DNA of 64,000 bases from Actinotalea caeni (lineage in GTDB: Bacteria > Actinomycetota > Actinomycetes > Actinomycetales > Beutenbergiaceae): assembly GCF_009733795.1 (NCBI RefSeq), contig NZ_WNXX01000012.1, forward strand, positions 58,281 through 122,280, in the 5' to 3' direction. A program made the translations under genes and the position numbers. The first letter of the stretch is position 1. Each line of letters opens with the position of its first letter. The notes below the pieces were generated by a model, which ran no database searches, was not told where the DNA came from, and saw only the letters and a list, made by a program, of their open reading frames with translations. This document shows, in pieces, positions 1-8,879 of this stretch.

Positions 1-1
1 G

Positions 2-2050
2 GCCTTCCCGGCGACCGACCGGCTGCCCTGCTACGTCACGGCGCTGGTCGCCGGCCCGTACCACCGCGAGACCGGCTCGCTCACGAGCGTCGACGGCCGC
101 GAGATCCCGCTCGGTGTGTTCTGCCGCGCCTCGCTCGCCGAGCACCTCGACGCCGACGAGATCATGGACATCACGCGCGCGGGCTTCGCCTTCTTCGAGA
201 AGGCGTTCGACATGCCCTACCCGTACGCGAAGTACGACCAGCTGTTCGTGCCGGAGTTCAACGCGGGCGCGATGGAGAACGCCGGCGCGGTGACGTTCCT
301 CGAGAACTACGTGTTCCGGTCCAAGCCGACCCAGGCGATCGTGGAGCGCCGCGCCGTCACGATCCTCCACGAGCTCGCGCACATGTGGTTCGGCGACCTC
401 GTGACGATGCGCTGGTGGAACGACCTGTGGCTCAACGAGTCGTTCGCCGAGTACGCGTCCACCCTCGCGACCGCCGAGGCGACCCGCTGGACCCAGGCCT
501 GGACGACGTTCTCCTCGCTCGAGAAGTCCTGGGCCTACCGGCAGGACCAGCTGCCCTCGACGCACCCGATCGTCGCCGAGATCAACGACCTCGAGGACGT
601 CGAGGTCAACTTCGACGGCATCACCTACGCCAAGGGCGCCTCGGTCCTCAAGCAGCTCGTCGCCTGGGTGGGGCGCGACGCGTTCCTCGCGGGCGTGCAG
701 CAGTACTTCAAGAAGCACGCGTGGGGCAACACCGAGCTGCGAGACCTGCTGGTCGAGCTCGAGGCCACGAGCGGGCGCGACCTGTCGCGCTGGTCGCAGG
801 TGTGGCTCGAGGAGGCCGGTGTCACGCTGCTGCGGCCGGAGATCGAGAGCGACAGCCAGGGCCGCATCACCAGCTTCGTCATCCGGCAGGAGACGCCGCA
901 GGAGATGTCCTCGCTGCGCCCGCACCGGCTCGCGGTCGGCGGCTACGACATCGATGCCGAGGGCAACCTCGTGCGCACGCAGCGGGTCGAGCTCGACATC
1001 GACGGCGACGCGACCCCGGTCCCCGAGCTCGTCGGCCTCGACCGACCCGCGATCGTCATCGTCAACGACGACGACCTCGCCTACGCCAAGGTCCGCATGG
1101 ACGCCGAGTCGCTCGCCGCGGCGACCGAGCACCTGTCGCGGTTCACCGACTCGCTGCCGCGCACGCTCGTGTGGGCGTCCGCGTGGGACATGACGCGCGA
1201 CGGCGAGACGCCCGGTCGTCAGTTCGTCGAGCTCGTGCTCAACAACATCGCGTCCGAGACCGACTCCTCGGTCGTCATGGTGCTGCTGCGCCAGCTGGCG
1301 ACGACGATCGACTTCTACGTCGACCCGCGGGTGCGCGAGGAGGTGTCCGGTCAGGCGGCCGCGCGGCTGTGGCAGCTCGCGACGACGGCGGAGCCCGGCT
1401 CGGACAGCCAGCTCCAGTTCGTCCGGGCGTTCGCGGCGCGCGCCGCGGGCGAGGAGCAGGTCGCGCAGCTGCGCGGGCTGCTGGAGGGCGGCGACGCGGT
1501 GCCGGGACTCGTGGTCGACACCGACCTGCGCTGGGACCTGCTGCGCGGCCTCGCCGCGGCGGGTGCCGCGAGCGCCGAGGAGATCGACGCCGAGCTCGAG
1601 CGCGACAGCACCGCGGCAGGTCAGCGCGCCGCGGCCGAGGCCCGTGCCTCGATGCCGACCGCCGAGGCCAAGGAGGCGGTGTGGCGCGACGTCGTCGAGG
1701 GCGACTCGCTGCCCAACGCGGTGCAGGCCGCGGTGATCGCCGGCTTCGGCCGCGCGAAGGACCGCGAGCTGCTCGTGCCGTTCGTCGAGCGCTACTTCGA
1801 CGCGATCGAGAAGGTCTGGGACCACCGCACCAACGAGATCGCTCAGAACATCGTCGTCGGCCTCTACCCGACGCAGCTGGCCGACATCGACGAGGCCTAC
1901 GGCGTCGACGTCCTCGCCGCGACCGACGAGTTCCTCGAGGCGCTCGCCGACAGGGTCCCGGCGCTGCGCCGGCTGGTCGTCGAGAACCGCGACGGCGTGC
2001 GCCGCGCCCTGCAGGCGCAGCGCGCCGACCGCGCCGCGGCACAGGCCTGA
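2..2050 (+). CDS. pepN: Aminopeptidase N (M1 family), 5' end cut by the window edge
   Basis: The reading frame is open from the first bases of the window, so the N-terminal part of the enzyme lies outside. Visible are the substrate-binding GAMEN motif (266-280) and the zinc-binding HELAH motif (368-382), followed by the downstream glutamate in NESFAEY. The long helical region after about base 1100 corresponds to the ERAP1-like C-terminal domain of actinobacterial PepN. The family removes N-terminal residues from peptides in the cytoplasm. The stop at 2048-2050 is followed at once by a strong hairpin shared with the converging acetyltransferase gene. Family assignment is firm; the true start cannot be seen. 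Confidence 0.95.
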   Translation, partial: AFPATDRLPCYVTALVAGPYHRETGSLTSVDGREIPLGVFCRASLAEHLDADEIMDITRAGFAFFEKAFDMPYPYAKYDQLFVPEFNAGAMENAGAVTFLENYVFRSKPTQAIVERRAVTILHELAHMWFGDLVTMRWWNDLWLNESFAEYASTLATAEATRWTQAWTTFSSLEKSWAYRQDQLPSTHPIVAEINDLEDVEVNFDGITYAKGASVLKQLVAWVGRDAFLAGVQQYFKKHAWGNTELRDLLVELEATSGRDLSRWSQVWLEEAGVTLLRPEIESDSQGRITSFVIRQETPQEMSSLRPHRLAVGGYDIDAEGNLVRTQRVELDIDGDATPVPELVGLDRPAIVIVNDDDLAYAKVRMDAESLAAATEHLSRFTDSLPRTLVWASAWDMTRDGETPGRQFVELVLNNIASETDSSVVMVLLRQLATTIDFYVDPRVREEVSGQAAARLWQLATTAEPGSDSQLQFVRAFAARAAGEEQVAQLRGLLEGGDAVPGLVVDTDLRWDLLRGLAAAGAASAEEIDAELERDSTAAGQRAAAEARASMPTAEAKEAVWRDVVEGDSLPNAVQAAVIAGFGRAKDRELLVPFVERYFDAIEKVWDHRTNEIAQNIVVGLYPTQLADIDEAYGVDVLAATDEFLEALADRVPALRRLVVENRDGVRRALQAQRADRAAAQA

Positions 2051-2054
2051 CGCC

Positions 2055-2087
2055 ACGACGCCCGCCCCCGTGCGGGGCGGGCGTCGT
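2055..2087. terminator. Bidirectional hairpin between converging pepN and acetyltransferase genes
   Basis: A perfect 14-bp G/C-rich inverted repeat (arms 2055-2068 and 2074-2087, 5-base loop) lies between two converging genes and touches the stop codon of the minus-strand one. No T-run follows, as is common for high-GC actinobacterial terminators. Confidence 0.7.
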
Positions 2088-2665
2088 CATGCGCGGGCGC
2101 GCCACTCCTCGGCGAGGATCGCGTAGCCGAGGCCGTCCATCCACTCCCCCGACCGGTGCAGGCTCTCGCGCACCGTGTGGGTCTCGCGCCGCATCCCCAC
2201 GCGCTCCATCAGCCGCCACGACGGCTCGTTGGCGGCGAAGCACAGCGCCACGACACGGCGCAGGCCGAGGTCGTCGAAGCACAGCCGCAGCAGCTCGCGC
2301 ACGGCCTCGGTCGCGTACCCGTGACCCTGGTGCGCCGGGTCGAGCGCCCAGCCGATCTCGGCCTGCGTGCCCGCCGCCTGCGCGGCGACCTCGGTCTGCG
2401 CCCAGGCGTCGTCGACGCGCACCATGAGGTCGCCGACCAGGGTGCCGTCGACCAGCTCGACGACGAGGGTGCGGCCCAGCCGGTCGGGCTCGGTGAACGT
2501 CGTGCGGAAGTCCTCCAGCGGGCCGGGCAGCGCCGTCATGAAGCGCGCGACCGGCTCCAGTCGCCGGTAGGCCCAGATCGCGGCGGCGTCCTCGGGCCGG
2601 GCGCGGCGGATCGTCAGGCGCTGCGTGCGCAGCGGGAACGCGACGTCGTCCAGGGTGCGCGGCAC
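2087..2665 (-). CDS. GNAT-family N-acetyltransferase (RimJ/RimL type)
   Basis: A 192-residue protein opening with a typical RimJ/RimL beginning (FPLRTQRLTIRRARPEDAAA) and carrying the acetyl-CoA-binding segment HQGHGYATEAVRELLR, then an LRRVVALCFAANEPSWRLMER segment. This subfamily acetylates protein N-termini or small amines; the substrate cannot be read from sequence. I chose the GTG at 2665 because a TAGGGT hexamer sits 7 bases upstream, fitting a leaderless start; an in-frame start at 2719 would add 18 unlikely residues. It is monocistronic, converging with pepN. Confidence 0.85.
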   Translation of the reverse strand: MPRTLDDVAFPLRTQRLTIRRARPEDAAAIWAYRRLEPVARFMTALPGPLEDFRTTFTEPDRLGRTLVVELVDGTLVGDLMVRVDDAWAQTEVAAQAAGTQAEIGWALDPAHQGHGYATEAVRELLRLCFDDLGLRRVVALCFAANEPSWRLMERVGMRRETHTVRESLHRSGEWMDGLGYAILAEEWRARA

Positions 2666-2687
2666 GCCGTCGACCCTAGGGCACGGC

Positions 2688-3005
2688 TCAGCCGACGGGC
2701 CGGACCTCCACCCCACCACCCTGCCGCAGGATCGGGTTGCGGCTCGCGATCGCGACCGCGGCGTCGAGGTCGGGCGCCTCGACGACGTACACCCCGACCA
2801 CCGCCTCGGCCGACTCCAGGTACGGGCCCTCGGTGGAGCCGTCGGCGCGCAGCGAACGGGCCTGGCGCGGGTCGGCGAGCCCGCGGGCGAACACCAGCTC
2901 GCCGGAGGTCTCCATCGACCGCGCGTAGGCGTCGTGCGGGGCGCGGTCCGTCGGTTCGCCCTCGCCGGGCCGCGGGTGGTACATGAGGACGGCGTACTCG
3001 GGCAT
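2688..3005 (-). CDS. YCII-related (DGPF-domain) protein
   Basis: A 105-residue protein starting MPEYAVLMYHPRPGEGE, with the family's ferredoxin-like fold pattern and the conserved C-terminal block VVEAPDLDAAVAIASRNPIL. YCII proteins are small, often dimeric; many actinobacterial members (PhnB/DGPF group) sit beside ECF sigma factors, but none is next to this one. The function is unknown. It lies on the same strand as the acetyltransferase, 22 bases upstream of it, though the latter appears to have its own promoter. Confidence 0.8.
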   Translation of the reverse strand: MPEYAVLMYHPRPGEGEPTDRAPHDAYARSMETSGELVFARGLADPRQARSLRADGSTEGPYLESAEAVVGVYVVEAPDLDAAVAIASRNPILRQGGGVEVRPVG

Positions 3006-3082
3006 CACGGGCTCCTCGGCCTCGGGGACGGTGTCACCTCGATGACGTCCGAGCGGCGCCCGGATCGACGGCGCCGGCGGGG

Positions 3083-3559
3083 TCAGGGCTGCGCGTGCCA
3101 GTCGAACAGGTGGTCGCCGGCCTCGACGTCGCCGCTGCCGAGGTCGAGCATCGCGGGGTCCGCCGCGAGCGCGATGACCGGCACGAGCGCGCTCATGCCG
3201 CGCGCGACGACGTCGTCGGGCGACCACCGCACGACAGGCTGCCGCGCGGCCACCTCCTCCCCGAGCTCGGCGAGCAGCTCGAAGCCGCGACCCTTGAGCT
3301 GCACGGTGTCGATGCCGAGGTGCACGAGCACACCGCGCTCGCCCGCGCCCGGGCCCGCGATGACGAACGCGTGCGGGTGGATCGCGGCGACGACGCCCCC
3401 GACCGGCGCGAGCGCCTCGACGACGGCCGTGCCCAGCACGGGTGCGATCGCCAGCCCCGGCCCCACCATGCCGGCGGCGAAGACCGGGTCGGGCACCTCG
3501 TCGAGGGTCGTCACCCGGCCGGCGACCGGGGCGAGCACGGACAGGTTAGTGAGCGGCAT
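3083..3559 (-). CDS. PTS glucose-family EIIA component
   Basis: A 158-residue stand-alone EIIA domain of the glucose superfamily. It has the APVAGRVTTLDEVPDPVFA opening, the first active-site histidine region (HPHAFVI, His63) and the phospho-accepting His80 in VLVHLGIDTVQL. EIIA takes phosphate from HPr and passes it to EIIB; in many bacteria it also regulates carbohydrate uptake. Its start overlaps the end of malQ by 14 bases, so the two are probably translated together. A matching EIIB stands alone at 7131-7367; no EIIC is present in the window. Confidence 0.92.
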   Translation of the reverse strand: MPLTNLSVLAPVAGRVTTLDEVPDPVFAAGMVGPGLAIAPVLGTAVVEALAPVGGVVAAIHPHAFVIAGPGAGERGVLVHLGIDTVQLKGRGFELLAELGEEVAARQPVVRWSPDDVVARGMSALVPVIALAADPAMLDLGSGDVEAGDHLFDWHAQP

Positions 3560-5708
3560 GCGACCTCAGCTCCGAGACGAGAGCGGTGACCAGCGAGCCC
3601 AGGCGCGCGTTGCCCGGGAGGTCCTCGACCAGCACGCAGCGCTCGGCGCCGTCGGCCAGCGGGATGCGCCAGTTCGGGTACTCGTCGTTGGTGCCCGGCT
3701 GGTTCTGGGTGCGCCGCTCCCCCACCGCGTCGGCGAGCGAGACGCCCACGAGCGCCGCCGGCGTCTGCGCGACGTAGGCGTGCAGCGCCTCGACGACCTG
3801 CCGCTCGGTCGGGTCGTCGGGCAGCAGCCCGCGCGCGGCGAGCGCCGCGAGCATCCGCTCCCGCTCGAGGCGGGCGGCGAGCCGCACCTGCGCCACCGGC
3901 TCGGTGAGCAGCCCGAGCCGGTGCCGGAGGTCGACGTGCTCCTCGGCGAGGTAGCCCGCGGTCGGCGGCAGGTCGTGCGTGGTCACGGTGGCGAGCACGA
4001 GCCTGCGGTAGTCCTCGGGCGGCTTCGGGTGACCGTCCTCGGTGCTCTCGAACCACAGCACCGAGGTGCCGAGGATGCCCCGGCGGTCGAGGTAGTCGCG
4101 GACCCACGGCTCGACCGTGCCCAGGTCCTCGCCGATGACGACGGCGCCCGCGCGGTGGGCCTCGAGCGCCAGCACCCCGATCATCGCCTCGTGGTCGTAG
4201 CGCACGTAGGTGCCCTCGGCCGGGCCGGCGCCCTCCGGGATCCACCACAGCCGGAAGAACCCGATGATGTGGTCGACCCGCAGCGCGCCCGCGTGGCGCA
4301 GCACGGTGCGGACCATGTCGCGCAGGGCGGCGTAGCCGGTCTCGGCGAGCGCGTCGGGGCGCAGCGGCGGCTGGCTCCAGTCCTGGCCCTGCTGGTTGTA
4401 GAAGTCCGGCGGCGCGCCGACGGTGATGCCGCGCGCGAGCACGTCGCGCAGCGACCAGGCGTCGGCGCCCTCGGGGTGCACGCCGACGGCGAGGTCGTGC
4501 ATGATCCCCAGCCGCATGCCGTTGTCGCGCGCGGCCTTCTGGGCGCGCGCCAGCTGGGCGTCGGCCACCCACTGCAGCCACACGTGGAAGTCGATGCGGT
4601 CGGCGAGCTCGCGGCGCAGCTGGGCGAGCGTGCCCGGCGTGAGGTTCTCGACGGCGAGCGGCCACGACTGCTCGTCGTAGCGCTCGTGCACCGCGCACCA
4701 CAGCGCGAAGTCCTCCAGGCCCTGGCCCTGCTCGCGCCGGAACGCGTCGAGCTCGCGCTGCCGCGAGCGCGACCGCCCGACGCCGTAGATCGTCTCGAGC
4801 GCCGGTCGCTTCGCGTCCCAGACGGCGTCCCGGTCGATCGGGCCGGCGTCGGTGTTCATCGGGGCGACGCCCTCGAAGCCCCACTCGATGAGCGTGCGCT
4901 GGCTGGTCGGCAGGTACCCGATCTCGGGGATCTCCTCCGGCCGGATGTAGAGCGGGTTGACGAACCTGCGGGTCGCCGGCAGGTAGGGCGACGGCGTGAT
5001 CGGCGTCGTCGGCTCGGCCGCGTGCAGCGGGTTGACGAGCAGGAAGTCGGCCCCGAGCTCGCCCCCGATCGTCGTCAGCTCCGCGAGGTCGGCGAGGTCG
5101 CCGAAGCCCCAGGAGCGCGAGGAGCGCACCGAGTACAGCTGGGTCATGAGCCCCCACGCCCGGTCGCCGAGCTCGGGCCGCAGCGGCGGCAGCTCCAGCC
5201 GGGCGGGCGTGACCGCGAGCACGGCGGTCGCGGTCTCCTCGCCGCTGCGGGCGTGCAGCGTGTGCCAGCCCAGCGGCAGCGTCGTGGGCAGCTCGAAGGT
5301 GGCGCGGCCGATCATCCGGCCGTCGACCTCGCGCGGCGGCACCCAGTCGTCGACCTGCGCGAGCTCGACCTCGCCGCCGTCCTCCAGCTCGACGCGGACC
5401 TCGACGGAGGCGCCGTCGGGCACGTGGACGCCGATGGTGCGCGCCTCGCCCTCGGTGGTGACGACGCTCGGCGGGAGCATGCGCCGCCACGGCGCCAGCT
5501 CGGCCGCGGCCAGCGAGCGCGCGACCTGCTCGGAGGTCTCGGCGGGCACGTCCAGCGCGGCGAGGACCGCGCGGATCGTGCGCTCCGAGACGTGGCGCTG
5601 GACGCCGTCGATGTCCCAGTACTCCGTGGCCACCCCGTGGGCGCGCGCGAGCGCCCGGAGTTCGTCGTCCACCGGCTGACCGGCGGCGTCCTCGGTGGTC
5701 TCGGTCAC
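3546..5708 (-). CDS. malQ: 4-alpha-glucanotransferase (amylomaltase, GH77)
   Basis: A protein of about 720 residues, the usual length of actinobacterial MalQ with its N-terminal extension. GH77 hallmarks are visible: SSRSWGFGDLADL, the nucleophile region ALRVDHIIGFFR, the acid/base region VIGEDLGTVEPWVRD and a THDLPPTAG block. The enzyme disproportionates maltodextrins in the cytoplasm. The GTG at 5708 is preferred, with GGAG about 11 bases upstream; a GTG at 5747 is the alternative. It is the first gene of a two-gene unit with the EIIA gene, an unusual pairing that suggests PTS control tied to maltodextrin use. Confidence 0.95.
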   Translation of the reverse strand: MTETTEDAAGQPVDDELRALARAHGVATEYWDIDGVQRHVSERTIRAVLAALDVPAETSEQVARSLAAAELAPWRRMLPPSVVTTEGEARTIGVHVPDGASVEVRVELEDGGEVELAQVDDWVPPREVDGRMIGRATFELPTTLPLGWHTLHARSGEETATAVLAVTPARLELPPLRPELGDRAWGLMTQLYSVRSSRSWGFGDLADLAELTTIGGELGADFLLVNPLHAAEPTTPITPSPYLPATRRFVNPLYIRPEEIPEIGYLPTSQRTLIEWGFEGVAPMNTDAGPIDRDAVWDAKRPALETIYGVGRSRSRQRELDAFRREQGQGLEDFALWCAVHERYDEQSWPLAVENLTPGTLAQLRRELADRIDFHVWLQWVADAQLARAQKAARDNGMRLGIMHDLAVGVHPEGADAWSLRDVLARGITVGAPPDFYNQQGQDWSQPPLRPDALAETGYAALRDMVRTVLRHAGALRVDHIIGFFRLWWIPEGAGPAEGTYVRYDHEAMIGVLALEAHRAGAVVIGEDLGTVEPWVRDYLDRRGILGTSVLWFESTEDGHPKPPEDYRRLVLATVTTHDLPPTAGYLAEEHVDLRHRLGLLTEPVAQVRLAARLERERMLAALAARGLLPDDPTERQVVEALHAYVAQTPAALVGVSLADAVGERRTQNQPGTNDEYPNWRIPLADGAERCVLVEDLPGNARLGSLVTALVSELRSHAAH

Positions 5709-5844
5709 AGCGACTGGAGCTCCCACGTGTCTCGGCCCCCCGCCCACCGGGGAGCGTGATCGATCTTGCCAGACACCGGGTGCCGCTGCCGTCGCGCCAC
5801 GGGGTGTTGCCCGCGCCTGTCGCGCGCGAGTTCGTGAGGCGCCG

Positions 5845-5925
5845 TCAGCCGCGCAGCGCGGCGACGGCCTCGTCGTAGACGGCCTCGAGGTCCGCGGTCC
5901 CGTCGGAGGCGACCGCGACCGAGCT
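5845..5925 (-). pseudogene. C-terminal tail of a deleted minus-strand gene
   Basis: About 26 codons ending in a TGA at 5845-5847 encode a plausible acidic helical C-terminus (ADLEAVYDEAVAALRG) with every third base G or C, as in the real genes here. No credible coding sequence or start lies upstream in this frame. It abuts, and partly overlaps, a plus-strand remnant of an SDR gene. I read it as the 3' end left after one deletion removed the 5' halves of two divergent genes. The original product is not recognisable. Confidence 0.45.
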
Positions 5926-6169
5926 CAACGACGTCGTCGGCACCGAGGACGCCACGGCCGGTGCCCGCAAGCGCAGCCCGGAGGACGTCGTCGCGACGGC
6001 GCTGGCGCACCTCGCCTCCCGCGACCCCGGCCCCAGCGTGGTCGACGGCGCGGGCAACCGCGCCTCCGCCGTCGCCGCCCGGGTGCTCGGCCGCCGCGCG
6101 ACCGTCACGCTCATGGAGCGGATCACCGACCCCGCCCGTCGCGCGGCCCAGCCCGCGGCCGCCGGCTGA
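5915..6169 (+). pseudogene. C-terminal remnant of a short-chain dehydrogenase/reductase
   Basis: Roughly 84 codons ending at the TGA 6167-6169. The translation matches the C-terminal part of the SDR group with membrane-anchored tails: a TELNDVVG stretch after the missing catalytic core, then ARKRSPEDVVATAL, then PSVVDGAGNRASAVAARVLG and a final MERITDP-like helix. Nearly all codons end in G/C. The Rossmann core with TGxxxGIG and YxxxK is absent, and an in-frame TAG occurs just upstream near 5857. The stretch 5748-6231 otherwise holds no intact gene. Confidence 0.7.
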
Positions 6170-6231
6170 CGGCGCTCCACCGTCCTGGGGCGACGACGCC
6201 GGGCGGGCGGTCGCGTCGTTAGGCTGGCGGC

Positions 6232-7095
6232 GTGCGGGTGACAGCTGAGGGCGTGGTGAGCACCGTCGTCGCGGCAGCACCCGCGCGCATCGCCGCGATC
6301 GCCGTCGTCGCCGTCCTGCTCACGGTGCTGCTGCGGTTCGTCGTGGGACGCGTCGTGCGCCGTCTGTCCAGGCTGCCGGCGCGAGCGGCCTCCGTGAGCG
6401 ACCGCGCGAAGGTCGTCATCGGCGACCCGAACCGCGCCGGTCAGCGGCTGCGGACGTTCCAGTCGGTGCTGAACTCGACGGTCGCGATCGTCATCGGCAC
6501 GGTCGCGCTGGTCATGGTGCTGAGCGAGCTCGACGTCAACGTCGCCCCGCTCCTCGCCTCGGCCGGCGTCGTGGGCGTCGCGCTGGCGTTCGGTGCGCAG
6601 TCGCTGGTGCGGGACGTCATCAGCGGCATCTTCATGCTGGTCGAGGACCAGTACGGCGTCGGCGACCGGGTCGAGCTCGGCGCCGTCGGGGTCATCATGG
6701 CCAGCGGCACCGTCGAGCGGGTGGCGCTGCGCATCACGACGATCCGTGACGACGACGGCCGCGTCTGGCACGTGCGCAACGGCGAGGTGCTGCGGGTCGC
6801 CAACGAGTCCCAGGGCTGGTCGCAGGCGGTGGCCCAGGTGCGCGTCCTGCCCGACGCCGACGTCGAGGCCGCGCGCGAGGCGATGACCGCGGTGACGCAG
6901 GCGCTGCGCAGCGGCCCGCTCGGCGACGCGATCATGGGCGACGCCGAGGTGCTCGTCGAGGACGTCGCCGGCTCCGGCATCACGCTGCGCTGGATCGTGC
7001 GCACGCGGTCCGGGCGTCAGTGGCAGGTCGCGAGCGCCATGCGCCGCGAGCTGCCCGCCGCCCTCGCGGGGCGCGGCGTCACGCTCGCCGACTGA
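6232..7095 (+). CDS. MscS-family mechanosensitive ion channel
   Basis: A 287-residue membrane protein: one N-terminal membrane segment (about residues 16-36), a second around 80-100, then the pore-lining helix TM3 rich in Gly/Ala (LLASAGVVGVALAFGAQSLV), the SGIFMLVEDQYGVGDRVE beta-domain entry and an alpha/beta C-terminal domain. MscS channels release osmolytes on hypo-osmotic shock. The GTG start has TAGGCT 6 bases upstream, so the mRNA may be leaderless. It converges with the orphan EIIB gene. Confidence 0.92.
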   Translation: MRVTAEGVVSTVVAAAPARIAAIAVVAVLLTVLLRFVVGRVVRRLSRLPARAASVSDRAKVVIGDPNRAGQRLRTFQSVLNSTVAIVIGTVALVMVLSELDVNVAPLLASAGVVGVALAFGAQSLVRDVISGIFMLVEDQYGVGDRVELGAVGVIMASGTVERVALRITTIRDDDGRVWHVRNGEVLRVANESQGWSQAVAQVRVLPDADVEAAREAMTAVTQALRSGPLGDAIMGDAEVLVEDVAGSGITLRWIVRTRSGRQWQVASAMRRELPAALAGRGVTLAD

Positions 7096-7130
7096 CCGTC
7101 GCGCGCAGCGGGGCGCGGCCGGCACCTTGG

Positions 7131-7367
7131 TCAGGAGCTGCGGATCTGCTCCATCGCGGCGGCGAGGTCGTCGGCCTCGGGACCGACGACGACCTGCACG
7201 ACCCGACCCGAGCGGACGACGCCGAACGCGCCGTGCTCACGGAGGGTGTCCTCGTCGACGAGAGCCGGGTCGGAGACCTCGACGCGCAGCCGCGTGATGC
7301 ACGGCTCCAGGTCCACGACGTTGTCGTTGCCACCGAGCGCCGCCAGGAAGTCCTCGGCCTTGCCCAC
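7131..7367 (-). CDS. PTS EIIB component, glucose/sucrose family, stand-alone
   Basis: A 78-residue single-domain EIIB. The phospho-accepting Cys23 lies in the family motif EPCITRLRVEV, followed by the FGVVRSGRVVQVVVGPEAD strand. It transfers phosphate from EIIA to a sugar held by an EIIC. The GTG at 7367 has AGGAG 7 bases upstream; an ATG at 7382 would lie within that ribosome site. No EIIC is adjacent; the only EIIA nearby is at 3083-3559. Confidence 0.9.
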   Translation of the reverse strand: MGKAEDFLAALGGNDNVVDLEPCITRLRVEVSDPALVDEDTLREHGAFGVVRSGRVVQVVVGPEADDLAAAMEQIRSS

Positions 7368-7484
7368 TGTCGCTCCTCGCATCCCGCGCGCCGGCGTCTC
7401 CGGCGAGCCGTCACCAGTCTACGCAGCCCGGTCCGGAAGGGGCGAGCGCGCGGGTGGCGCCGTCGGAAGATCTAGGCTGCTGCC

Positions 7485-7949
7485 GTGACGGCAACACCCT
7501 CCGAGCCCACCCCGGCCGGCGCGGCGATCCCGCTGCGGGCCGCCGGCGCGACGCAGGCGCGCGCCGCTTCCTTCTACGACGCGATCGGCGGCGAGGCGAC
7601 CTTCCGCAGGATCGTGCACCGGTTCTACGAGCTGGTCGCCACCGACGACCTGCTGCGCCCGATGTACCCCGAGGAGGACCTCGGGCTCGCCGAGGACCGG
7701 CTGCGGATGTTCCTCGAGCAGTACTGGGGCGGCCCGACCACGTACTCCGAGCAGCGCGGGCACCCGCGGCTGCGGATGCGTCACGCGCCCTACCCGGTGG
7801 GCCCCGCCGCGCGGGACCGGTGGCTGGCGCACATGCGGGTCGCGGTCGAGGACGCCGGGCTCGCACCGATGCACCAGGCGACGCTGTGGGACTACCTCGA
7901 GCGCGCGGCGCACTCGCTGGTGAACACCTTCGAGGAGCCCGGGGCATGA
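7485..7949 (+). CDS. glbO: Group II truncated haemoglobin
   Basis: A 154-residue protein with an N-terminal extension of about 25 residues and then the 2-on-2 globin fold: [20 protein letters not shown], the [16 protein letters not shown] region, the proximal histidine in [11 protein letters not shown] and the Trp (G8) in [11 protein letters not shown]. Group II members bind O2/NO/peroxide at haem and are linked to redox protection in actinobacteria. The GTG start is 6 bases after a TAGGCT hexamer. The stop overlaps the start of the thioesterase gene (ATGA), so the two are co-translated. Confidence 0.93.
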   Translation: MTATPSEPTPAGAAIPLRAAGATQARAASFYDAIGGEATFRRIVHRFYELVATDDLLRPMYPEEDLGLAEDRLRMFLEQYWGGPTTYSEQRGHPRLRMRHAPYPVGPAARDRWLAHMRVAVEDAGLAPMHQATLWDYLERAAHSLVNTFEEPGA

Positions 7950-8830
7950 CGCAGGCCCACGAGGAGGTGCCGTCGCTCGCGGCCGTCCTCGACGTGCTCG
8001 ACCTGCGCGAGGCGGGCGAGGACACCTTCGTGGGCGACTCGTTGCCGCAGCTGCACGGCCGGGTCTACGGCGGCCAGGTGCTCGCGCAGGCCGTGGTGGC
8101 GGCGCAGCGCACGCTCGAGGGCGACCTCGCGCGCCGGCTGGTCCACTCGTTGCACGGGTACTTCCTGCGGCCCGGCGACCTCGACGAGCCGATCACGTTC
8201 GCCGTCGAGCGGCTGCGTGACGGCGGCTCGTTCAGCGCGCGCCGCACGCACGCGCTGCAGAGGGGCATGCCGATCCTGTCGATGATCGCCTCGTTCCAGG
8301 AGGTGCAGGACGGCGTCGAGCACACCGAGCGGATGCCGGACGTGCCCGGTCCCGAGGAGCTGCCGAGCTCGGTGGAGCTGTTCGGCTCGCTCGACGACCC
8401 GACCGCCCGGTTCCTGCACCGCAACGGCGCCTTCGACATCCGTCACGTCAACGGCTCGCTGTTCGTCGGGCCCGCGCCCGACGCCGAGCCGGCGCAGGCG
8501 CTGTGGATGCGTGCGCGCGCCCCGATCCCCGGCGGCCAGCCCGCGCAGCGGGCCGTGCTGGCGTTCGCGTGCGACCAGGTGATGCTCGAGCCCGCGCTGC
8601 GCGCCCACGGCGTGTCCTGGCGCAGCCGCGGCATCAGCATCGCCTCGCTCGACCACGCGATGTGGTGGCACCGCGACCTCCGGCTCGACGACTGGCTGCT
8701 CTACGTGCAGGAGTCGCCGACCGCGCAGGGCGGCCGCGGGCTCGGCGTCGCCAAGGTGTTCTCCTCCGACGGCCGGCTCGTCGCGACGATGGCGCAGGAG
8801 GGCATGCTGCGCCTGCCCGCAGAGGGCTAG
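7946..8830 (+). CDS. tesB: Acyl-CoA thioesterase II (TesB type)
   Basis: A 294-residue double-hotdog protein. The N-terminal half contains [18 protein letters not shown] and [14 protein letters not shown]; the C-terminal half has the catalytic aspartate in [13 protein letters not shown] and the [18 protein letters not shown] segment. TesB hydrolyses medium and long acyl-CoAs to free fatty acids and CoA. It is coupled to glbO by a 4-base overlap. It converges with the NagZ-MurQ gene, with a near-palindromic G/C element between. Confidence 0.95.
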   Translation: MTQAHEEVPSLAAVLDVLDLREAGEDTFVGDSLPQLHGRVYGGQVLAQAVVAAQRTLEGDLARRLVHSLHGYFLRPGDLDEPITFAVERLRDGGSFSARRTHALQRGMPILSMIASFQEVQDGVEHTERMPDVPGPEELPSSVELFGSLDDPTARFLHRNGAFDIRHVNGSLFVGPAPDAEPAQALWMRARAPIPGGQPAQRAVLAFACDQVMLEPALRAHGVSWRSRGISIASLDHAMWWHRDLRLDDWLLYVQESPTAQGGRGLGVAKVFSSDGRLVATMAQEGMLRLPAEG

Positions 8831-8857
8831 GGGCTTTGGGCCAGGGGCTCCGGGCTG

Positions 8858-8879
8858 GGCGCCAGGGGCCCTAGGCGCC
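8858..8879. terminator. Near-palindromic element between converging tesB and nagZ-murQ
   Basis: GGCGCC blocks flank AGGGGCCCTA, giving an imperfect palindrome that overlaps the nagZ-murQ stop codon (TAG on the minus strand at 8871-8873). The position suggests a shared terminator. No T-run is present. Confidence 0.4.
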
